20,211 nt of DNA, taken from positions 1-20,211 of the forward strand of contig NZVW01000043.1 of the NCBI GenBank assembly GCA_002697475.1, written 5' to 3'. Position 1 is the stretch's first letter. Every line of letters starts with the position of its first letter. Shown here piece by piece: positions 14,456-20,211 of this stretch. The notes beneath the pieces were generated by a model. It was not told the DNA's origin. It searched no databases and saw only the letters and a program-made list of their open reading frames with translations. This stretch comes from Aquimarina sp. (lineage in GTDB: Bacteria > Bacteroidota > Bacteroidia > Flavobacteriales > Flavobacteriaceae). The position numbers were made by a program, and so were the translations under genes.

Positions 14456-15496
14456 TTATATAGGTTTCATATGTTCAGGAACTTTGTTATTCATTATTTT
14501 AAACCAAAGAGGTGGAATTAGACTTAATAACATAGAGCCAGGATAACCAAAAGGCAGTTGTGGACTTTCGTCATAATGATCTAGAATTTGATACTTTTTA
14601 GATGCTTTATAATGATAATCACTGTGTCTGGTTAGTTCATATAAAACAATGCGACCTAAACTATGATTAGAATTCCAGGAATGTATTTCAGAAACTCTTT
14701 CATATCTGCCGGATGATTTTTTAAATCTTCTAAGGCCATAGTGTTCTATATAATTTATAGTTTCTAATAGTAGGAAACCAACAATTCCAGAGGCTATAGC
14801 TATTATTAATCCGGATATTCCAAAACCAATGAATATTGCAGAGAGATAAATAATTGTAATAACGGAATACCAGAACATATCATTAGTAATAGACAGAAAG
14901 TTCTTTTCATTAGTTTTTAGAAGACGGAATTGAATCTTCCAAGCATTTAAGTATTGGTGGGGTACGGAATTCATCCAGAAAATATATAAGGGTTGATTAT
15001 ATTTTGCCGTTGCCGGATCTTCTTCAGTGGCGACATTGAGATGGTGACCATAATTATGCTCTATAAAGAAGTGCATATATAAAGAAGGAAGCAATAATAG
15101 CTTACCAATAAATCTATCGGTATTTTGTCTATGGCCTAATTCGTGTCCTACATTTATACCATTAGTACCCAGTACGATTCCTGTCGTGAATACGATGCCA
15201 ATGATCTCATAGGTAGCTAAGTTTGATATTTGATTTATATATAAGGCAAAGAGTAGAGTACCGTATGTGATAGGAAGATTAAGATAAAGTAGCCAATCGT
15301 AAACTTTATTTTTTAATTTTTGATTATGCACTTCTTCAGAAAGGTTTTCAGTTGATTTAGGAAGAATTTGTTCTAGTAATGGCAATACAACAAAGGCATA
15401 AAATGGTGTGAGAAAACTATAAATGTCTTGAAGATAGATTCCCACAAAAGCACTTAAAGGAATAGTATAAGCTAGAAGGTATTTGGCATCTTTCAT
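14456..15496 (-). CDS. AlkB-type membrane di-iron monooxygenase (alkane 1-monooxygenase family)
   Basis: A 346-residue integral membrane protein of the AlkB/XylM fatty-acid-hydroxylase superfamily, which uses a di-iron centre, oxygen and rubredoxin to hydroxylate terminal carbons. About six hydrophobic helices are seen. His motifs in order: HELGHR (118-123), EHNYGHH (146-152), NYIEHYGLRR (248-257), NSNHSLGRIVLYELTRHSDYHY (275-296). They match AlkB's HELxHK, EHxxGHH, NYxEHYG and LQRHSDHH. At the last motif Tyr294 replaces a histidine that is a metal ligand in AlkB, while His291 and His295 remain. It is shorter than the roughly 400-residue Pseudomonas AlkB. No rubredoxin gene is nearby. The substrate is uncertain: alkane, alkyl group or other lipid. 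Confidence 0.85.
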   Translation of the reverse strand: MKDAKYLLAYTIPLSAFVGIYLQDIYSFLTPFYAFVVLPLLEQILPKSTENLSEEVHNQKLKNKVYDWLLYLNLPITYGTLLFALYINQISNLATYEIIGIVFTTGIVLGTNGINVGHELGHRQNTDRFIGKLLLLPSLYMHFFIEHNYGHHLNVATEEDPATAKYNQPLYIFWMNSVPHQYLNAWKIQFRLLKTNEKNFLSITNDMFWYSVITIIYLSAIFIGFGISGLIIAIASGIVGFLLLETINYIEHYGLRRFKKSSGRYERVSEIHSWNSNHSLGRIVLYELTRHSDYHYKASKKYQILDHYDESPQLPFGYPGSMLLSLIPPLWFKIMNNKVPEHMKPI

Positions 15497-15590
15497 AATA
15501 TGCTTATTTTAAAAGAGTTGTATTTAGTATAAATATAACAATAGTATTTAAAATAAAATTGTAGTTTTAGAGGTTAAAGTTTTATTTGCT

Positions 15591-18500
15591 ATGACTGGTT
15601 TTGAAGACGTTATAAAAAGTTTACAAGAATTTAAACGAAAGTATTATATAAATGAGTTGATAAAAGGTGTCATATTGTTTCTGGCGGTTGGTGCTTTATA
15701 TTTTATCATTATAAGCGTTGTAGAAAATTTTTTATGGCTTAATAAGAAAGGTAGGTTAGTTCTCTTTTGGTTTTTTATAGGTGTCGAGATTTTGTTATTT
15801 CTGAGATTCGTTGTATTTCCTATTTTGAAGATGTTGCGCTTGAGAAAGGGTATAAGTATGGAGAACGCTTCTAAAATAATTGGAAATCACTTTCCGGATG
15901 TAGACGATAAGCTTTTGAATCTTTTACAATTAAATAATACACCAGATAAATCGGCTTTGTTACTGGCCAGTATTGAGCAGAAGAGCAATGAAATAAAACC
16001 GGTGCCATTTGCTAAGGCGGTTAACTATACCCAAAATAAAAAGTATTTAAAATATTTAGTAATTCCCTTCTCAATAATCATTTTTTTAGTTTTAATTAAT
16101 AGAATAAACTGGATATCAGATGGTTATAATAGGATAGTGAATTATAATGTTGCCTATGAACCACCTGCGCCATTTAGGTTCGTGATTCTTAACGATTCTT
16201 TATCAGTTTATGAAAATAAGGATTATGTATTGCGTGTTAAAACCGAGGGAGAGGTAGTTCCTGAAAATATAAATATTGAATTTGATGATCAAATCTATTT
16301 AATGAAGAATAGAGGAGATGGAACGTATGAATATACGTTCAGTCAGGTGAAGGAATCCTTGGGATTTCAACTTAGTGGAAATGATGTAAGTCTGCAAGGA
16401 AATACTTTAGAGGTTATAGAGGTTCCGTCTCTATTGGATTTTAATATGGAGTTGGATTATCCGTCATATACCGGAAGAAGAGACGAAACATTGAAGAGTA
16501 CTGGAAATGCTGTAATACCGGAAGGAACTAAAGTTACCTGGAGAGTTAGAGCAAAAAATACTAAAGAAGTTAACATTACTCTTGAGGATAGTGTTTATAG
16601 TTTTACTGGTAATGAAGAAGGCTTCGAACTTAGTAAGGGTATGTATAGGAATGTGGACTATAGGTTATCAACATCTAATGATCGCGTTAAAAATTATGAT
16701 AACTTGTCGTTTGCGATCAATGTAGTAAAGGATCAGTATCCTGAAATTTCAGTCCGTTCAGAAAGAGATACTTTGGATACAGAAATAATATATCATAGTG
16801 GCCGGGTAAGTGACGATTATGGTTTGACTAATTTGCGATTGGTATATTATAAGAACGGAGAAGAGGATAAGCGTAAACTAATTAATCTGGGAGTAAGAAA
16901 ATCGACTCTCGATGAATTTATTTATGTATTTCCGGATACATTAAGCCTTGAAGAAGGAACGAATTATAAGTATTATTTTGAGATTTTTGACAATGATGTT
17001 TTGCACAAGTATAAAAGCTCTAAAAGCCAAATATACGAGTTCAGAAAATTGACCACAGAAGAAAAAGAGAATAAGACATTGCAAACACAAAAGGAAGCGA
17101 TTTCTGAGCTAGATAAGTCTTTAGAAAAGCTTGAAGATTCCGATAAGTCATTGGAGGAATTGAGTAAGATGCAAAAGGAAAAGCGGGAGATGAATTTTCA
17201 GGATCGGCAAAAACTAAAGGACTTTTTAAAGAGACAAGAAGCTCAGGAAAAGATGATGCAAGATTTCACAAAACAGCTCAAGGAATCATTACAGAAGAAC
17301 GAAAAGGAGGAGCCTTTTAAGGATGCTTTAAGAGAAAAGTTGGAGCGTAATGAAGAAAGGTTGAAAAAGAATGAGGAATTACTAAAAGAGTTACAAGAGT
17401 TATCAGATAAACTTCAGAAGGAGGAGTTGGGTGAAAAACTGGAGGAGTTAGGTAAGGAAAATAAAAATATTAAAAGAAATTTGGAACAACTCGTAGAGTT
17501 GACGAAACGGTTTTATGTTTCTGAGAAGGCACAAAAGGTATCAGATCAACTTCAGAAGTTAGGAGACAAACAAGAAAATATAGCGAAGGATTCCGAAAAG
17601 AAGAGCGATGAGCAGAGCGAAATTGAAAAGAGTTATGAGGACATTAAGAAGGAATTGGACCAACTAAAAAAGGAGAACAATGAGCTGCGGAAGCCTATGG
17701 ATATTTTACCAAGTGAAGCAGACAAGGAAGAGATAAGTAACGAGTTAAAAGACGCTCAGGAAAAGATTCAAAATGAGGATGAGGATGGAGCTACAAAAAG
17801 TCAAAAGTCTGCCGGGCAAAAAATGAAGCAAATGGCTGAATCTATGGGTCAGCAAATGCAGGCATCAGGAATGGAACAACAGATGGAGGATATGGAAATG
17901 TTGAGACAGGTGCTGGATAATTTGGTCGATTTTTCATTGGGGCAAGAGGATCTCATGGATGGTTTTAAATCCATAAATTTTGACAACCCTTCGTATTCCG
18001 GTAAACTTAAGCAACAGAGTGTACTTAGGGAAAACTTTATACATATTGATGATAGCTTATATGCTTTAGCCTTAAGAACGCCCAAGATCACAGATTTGGT
18101 TACGGAAAAGCTTACGGATATAGAATTCAATATAGAAAAATCCCTGGAGCGTTTAGCAGAAAATAGGGTTATTCAGGGTACCGCTAATCAGCAGTACATT
18201 GTTACGGGCGCAAACGATTTGGCCTATTTACTGAGTAGCATTCTTGATCAAATGCAGAACAGTATGTCATCGTCCGGAAAGGGCAAAGGAGGTAAAAACG
18301 AATTCCAACTTCCTGATATTATTAAAGGACAGGAGCAGTTGGAAGGTGAAATGAAGGATGGCATGAAGCCCAATAAAGGGGAGGGTAAGGAGAAACCTAA
18401 TGGAGAGGAAAAAGGATCTGAAGGAAACAAGGGACAAGAAGATGGTGAGGGTGAAAAAGGAAAAGGAAAGGAAGGAAAAGATGGTGATAAAGGGAAAGGA

Positions 18501-18950
18501 GATAATGGAGCTTCGGATAATTATGAGGGAAGCGAGAAAGAAAACGAAGCTATTTTTGAAATATTCAAGCAACAACAAAAGTTAAGAAATGAGTTAGAGC
18601 AGAGAATAAAGAGAGAAGGTTTAGATAATAAATTGGGTAGTGAAATACTCAAGGAAATGGAACAGGTCGAACAAGAGCTTTTGGAAAGAGGTATTAATGA
18701 AGGAACACTAGCACGTATGGTAAATCTCAAACATAAACTTTTAAAACTTGAAGATGCAACCCTAAAACAAGGGGAAGAGGAGCGAAGGGTAAGCAATACC
18801 AATAATAAGGATTTTGATATCGAATATCAAAGAAGAATCGAACGTGCTAAAGATTACTTTAATAGCACTGAAATATTAAATAGACAAGTATTACCTTTGC
18901 GAAAAAATTACAAAGATAAAGTAAAGGAATATTTCAAAGATGATAATTAA
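15591..18950 (+). CDS. DUF4175 family large membrane protein
   Basis: A 1119-residue protein of a Bacteroidota family with no known function. Hydrophobic segments at about 24-46, 56-78 and 152-171 anchor the N-terminus, with a conserved FPDVDDKLLNLLQL segment (101-114) between them. Residues about 180-490 are beta-rich and look periplasmic, including DYPSYTGRRDETL and VKDQYPEISV. From about 500 to 760 there is a long charged coiled coil (LEELSKMQKEKREMNFQDRQ and similar), then a Met/Gln-rich stretch (MKQMAESMGQQMQASGMEQQ). A Gly/Lys/Glu low-complexity linker (about 923-985) and a final helical region follow. The gene overlaps ybeY by 11 bases, so it is expressed with ybeY and mnmG; the start was chosen at the ATG near the first hydrophobic helix. 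Confidence 0.85.
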   Translation: MTGFEDVIKSLQEFKRKYYINELIKGVILFLAVGALYFIIISVVENFLWLNKKGRLVLFWFFIGVEILLFLRFVVFPILKMLRLRKGISMENASKIIGNHFPDVDDKLLNLLQLNNTPDKSALLLASIEQKSNEIKPVPFAKAVNYTQNKKYLKYLVIPFSIIIFLVLINRINWISDGYNRIVNYNVAYEPPAPFRFVILNDSLSVYENKDYVLRVKTEGEVVPENINIEFDDQIYLMKNRGDGTYEYTFSQVKESLGFQLSGNDVSLQGNTLEVIEVPSLLDFNMELDYPSYTGRRDETLKSTGNAVIPEGTKVTWRVRAKNTKEVNITLEDSVYSFTGNEEGFELSKGMYRNVDYRLSTSNDRVKNYDNLSFAINVVKDQYPEISVRSERDTLDTEIIYHSGRVSDDYGLTNLRLVYYKNGEEDKRKLINLGVRKSTLDEFIYVFPDTLSLEEGTNYKYYFEIFDNDVLHKYKSSKSQIYEFRKLTTEEKENKTLQTQKEAISELDKSLEKLEDSDKSLEELSKMQKEKREMNFQDRQKLKDFLKRQEAQEKMMQDFTKQLKESLQKNEKEEPFKDALREKLERNEERLKKNEELLKELQELSDKLQKEELGEKLEELGKENKNIKRNLEQLVELTKRFYVSEKAQKVSDQLQKLGDKQENIAKDSEKKSDEQSEIEKSYEDIKKELDQLKKENNELRKPMDILPSEADKEEISNELKDAQEKIQNEDEDGATKSQKSAGQKMKQMAESMGQQMQASGMEQQMEDMEMLRQVLDNLVDFSLGQEDLMDGFKSINFDNPSYSGKLKQQSVLRENFIHIDDSLYALALRTPKITDLVTEKLTDIEFNIEKSLERLAENRVIQGTANQQYIVTGANDLAYLLSSILDQMQNSMSSSGKGKGGKNEFQLPDIIKGQEQLEGEMKDGMKPNKGEGKEKPNGEEKGSEGNKGQEDGEGEKGKGKEGKDGDKGKGDNGASDNYEGSEKENEAIFEIFKQQQKLRNELEQRIKREGLDNKLGSEILKEMEQVEQELLERGINEGTLARMVNLKHKLLKLEDATLKQGEEERRVSNTNNKDFDIEYQRRIERAKDYFNSTEILNRQVLPLRKNYKDKVKEYFKDDN

Positions 18951-19380
18951 TTATTTCTACGAATCTGACTTTAAAATTAATGAGGAGTCAATATATTCAG
19001 ATTGGATAAAGGCGGTTTTTATTTCGGAGCAAAAAAGGTTCGAGGAAATTAATTACATTTTTTGTGACGACGAGTACTTATTGAGAATAAATAGGGAATA
19101 CTTGGATCATGATTACTACACGGATATTATAACATTTGATAATTCTGTAAGCAGCTTAATTATGTCTGATATTTATATATCAGTGGAAAGAGTAAAGGAA
19201 AACGCCGATGATTATGGTGTCGACTTTATCAATGAGCTTAAAAGAGTGATGATCCATGGTGTTTTACACCTGTGTGGATACAAGGACAAAGCAAAGGAAG
19301 AACAAGAATTAATGACAGCAAAGGAGAACGAAAAACTACTTATGTTCCACGTGGAACAAATGAAAAAGGAATATGTTTGA
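18940..19380 (+). CDS. ybeY: Endoribonuclease YbeY (rRNA maturation factor)
   Basis: A 146-residue UPF0054 metal-dependent endoribonuclease that works in 16S rRNA 3'-end maturation and 70S quality control. The zinc motif is H106-G-V-L-H110-L-C-G-Y-K-D116. The usual third ligand position, His in HGxLHLxGYDH, is Asp here, which I recall as normal in Bacteroidota. TDIITFDNS (61-69) is the conserved strand block. The start codon lies inside the end of the DUF4175 gene (11-base overlap), and the 3' end overlaps the mnmG start by 8 bases, so translational coupling is likely on both sides. The C-terminus MFHVEQMKKEYV contains the parS palindrome as coding sequence. Confidence 0.95.
   Translation: MIINYFYESDFKINEESIYSDWIKAVFISEQKRFEEINYIFCDDEYLLRINREYLDHDYYTDIITFDNSVSSLIMSDIYISVERVKENADDYGVDFINELKRVMIHGVLHLCGYKDKAKEEQELMTAKENEKLLMFHVEQMKKEYV
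19343..19358. other. parS: parS site (ParB-binding palindrome) inside ybeY
   Basis: TGTTCCACGTGGAACA is a perfect 16-base palindrome matching the widely conserved bacterial parS consensus (TGTTnCACGTGnAACA). ParB binds parS, spreads and loads SMC near the origin so that ParA can separate sister chromosomes. In this frame it encodes F-H-V-E-Q. It sits 15 bases before the mnmG start codon; mnmG (gidA) is a classic origin-proximal gene in many bacteria. No parA or parB gene is in the window. The exact match makes a chance occurrence very unlikely. Confidence 0.85.
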
Positions 19381-20211
19381 TAAAGAATATGATGTAATAG
19401 TAGTAGGAGGAGGGCATGCAGGAAGCGAAGCGGCAGCTGCCGCAGCAAACCTAGGTTGTTCTACTATTTTGGTAACAATGAATCTGCAGAATATAGCCCA
19501 GATGAGTTGTAATCCTGCTATGGGTGGTATTGCAAAAGGCCAAATAGTTAGGGAGATTGATGCGTTAGGTGGATACAGCGGTATTGTAAGTGATAGAACC
19601 GCGATTCAGTTTAAAATGTTGAATAAATCCAAGGGACCTGCAATGTGGAGTCCGAGAGTACAAAGTGATAGAATGCGGTTTGCAGAAGAGTGGCGATTGA
19701 TGTTAGAGCAGACACCTAATCTTGATTTTTATCAAGATATGGTTGGCGGACTTATTATAGAAGGAAATAAAATTAAAGGAGTTAAAACATCTTTAGGTTT
19801 ATCAATTCGAGGTAAGGCTGTAGTGCTCACTAATGGTACTTTTTTGAACGGACTGATTCATATAGGAGAGAAACAATTTGGTGGTGGGCGCGCAGGTGAA
19901 AGAGCTGCTACGGGAATTACTGAAGAGTTGATTGATTTAGGTTTTGATGCAGGAAGAATGAAAACGGGAACTCCTCCAAGAGTCGATGGCAGATCATTAG
20001 ATTTTTCTAAAATGGTTGAGCAGCCTGGAGATGATATTCCTGAGAAATTTAGTTATAGTGATGTAACAAGACCATTACAGAAACAACGTTCTTGTTATAT
20101 GACTTATACTTCACCTTTGGTTCACGATTTACTGAGAGAAGGGTTTGATCGTTCCCCTATGTTTAATGGAAGAATAAAAAGTTTAGGGCCCAGATATTGT
20201 CCGTCTATTGA
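19373..20211 (+). CDS. mnmG: tRNA uridine-5-carboxymethylaminomethyl modification enzyme MnmG, 5' part
   Basis: The gene continues beyond the right edge; about 280 residues are visible. MnmG (GidA), with MnmE, adds the carboxymethylaminomethyl group to wobble U34 of certain tRNAs. The FAD-binding Rossmann motif is VVGGGHAGSEAA (11-22). Family blocks follow: MSCNPAMGGIAKGQIVREIDALGG, MLNKSKGPAMWSPRVQSDR, FLNGLIHIGEKQFGGGRAGE and MKTGTPPRVDGRS. The start ATG (19373) overlaps the end of ybeY by 8 bases. It is the third gene of the DUF4175-ybeY-mnmG operon. Confidence 0.96.
   Translation, partial: MFDKEYDVIVVGGGHAGSEAAAAAANLGCSTILVTMNLQNIAQMSCNPAMGGIAKGQIVREIDALGGYSGIVSDRTAIQFKMLNKSKGPAMWSPRVQSDRMRFAEEWRLMLEQTPNLDFYQDMVGGLIIEGNKIKGVKTSLGLSIRGKAVVLTNGTFLNGLIHIGEKQFGGGRAGERAATGITEELIDLGFDAGRMKTGTPPRVDGRSLDFSKMVEQPGDDIPEKFSYSDVTRPLQKQRSCYMTYTSPLVHDLLREGFDRSPMFNGRIKSLGPRYCPSI

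Noticed and set aside
14456..15496. Calling the AlkB-like gene a fatty-acid desaturase.
   Set aside because: The HELGHR, EHNYGHH and NYIEHYG motif spacing follows AlkB/XylM, and the NYxEHYG block is specific to alkane-monooxygenase-like proteins.
18248..18802. Several open frames on the minus strand and in another plus frame across the DUF4175 gene (for example 18267-18578, 18400-18585, 18521-18802).
   Set aside because: They are antisense or shifted readings of a low-complexity Gly/Lys/Glu region, with compositions (Leu/Phe/Ser-rich or Lys/Glu-rich) expected from that bias and no independent start signals.

Overview
The window looks like a stretch of a Flavobacteriaceae-type (Bacteroidota) chromosome. 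It is AT-rich. Several genes are preceded by the Bacteroidota -7 promoter element TAnnTTTG rather than a sigma-70 TATAAT box. The gene neighbourhoods rnpA / S41 protease and DUF4175 / ybeY / mnmG are typical of flavobacteria. No insertion sequence, prophage, CRISPR array or defence island is visible; nearly everything is housekeeping.

Layout. Positions 1-1920: the 3' end of rnpA (its frame is lost in the first ~105 bases) and a CtpA-like S41 protease. Positions 1980-3781 (minus): a tight rpiB / CDF metal exporter / elaA-type acetyltransferase operon. Positions 3782-4303: a 522-base gene-free, very AT-rich block with repeated TGTT(A/G)ATAA motifs, which I propose as a candidate replication origin. 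Positions 4304-4793 (minus): a DUF2007 protein and a 60-residue membrane protein. Positions 4979-7994 (plus): RNase R and a LysE-family exporter. Positions 8034-8548 (minus): tRNA-Cys(GCA) and folB. Positions 8736-10781 (plus): glutaminyl-tRNA synthetase with a 128-residue C-terminal extension. Positions 10819-12740 (minus): a secreted protein of unknown function, an SPFH/band-7 membrane protein, and a 58-residue DUF4177-like gene. Positions 12866-15496 (minus): gltX and an AlkB-type di-iron monooxygenase. Positions 15591-20211 (plus): an overlapping DUF4175 / ybeY / mnmG operon that runs off the right edge.

The most interesting reading is that the window may cover the chromosome origin domain. 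A perfect 16-base ParB-binding palindrome (parS, TGTTCCACGTGGAACA) lies inside the 3' end of ybeY, just before mnmG, where it encodes the peptide FHVEQ. About 15 kb away, the 3.8-4.3 kb block has DnaA-box-like repeats flanking an AT-rich core. Hand counts of G versus C on sampled lines are broadly consistent with a strand-bias change near there, with exceptions. Together these suggest an oriC/parS pair, but that is an inference that needs whole-chromosome data.

Smaller points: a probable TTG start for folB downstream of the longest reading frame; a histidine-to-tyrosine change at a predicted iron-ligand position of the AlkB-like enzyme; a KLGKR instead of KLSKR signature in GltX; and several clear intrinsic terminators, including a perfect 34-base palindrome shared by lysE and tRNA-Cys.
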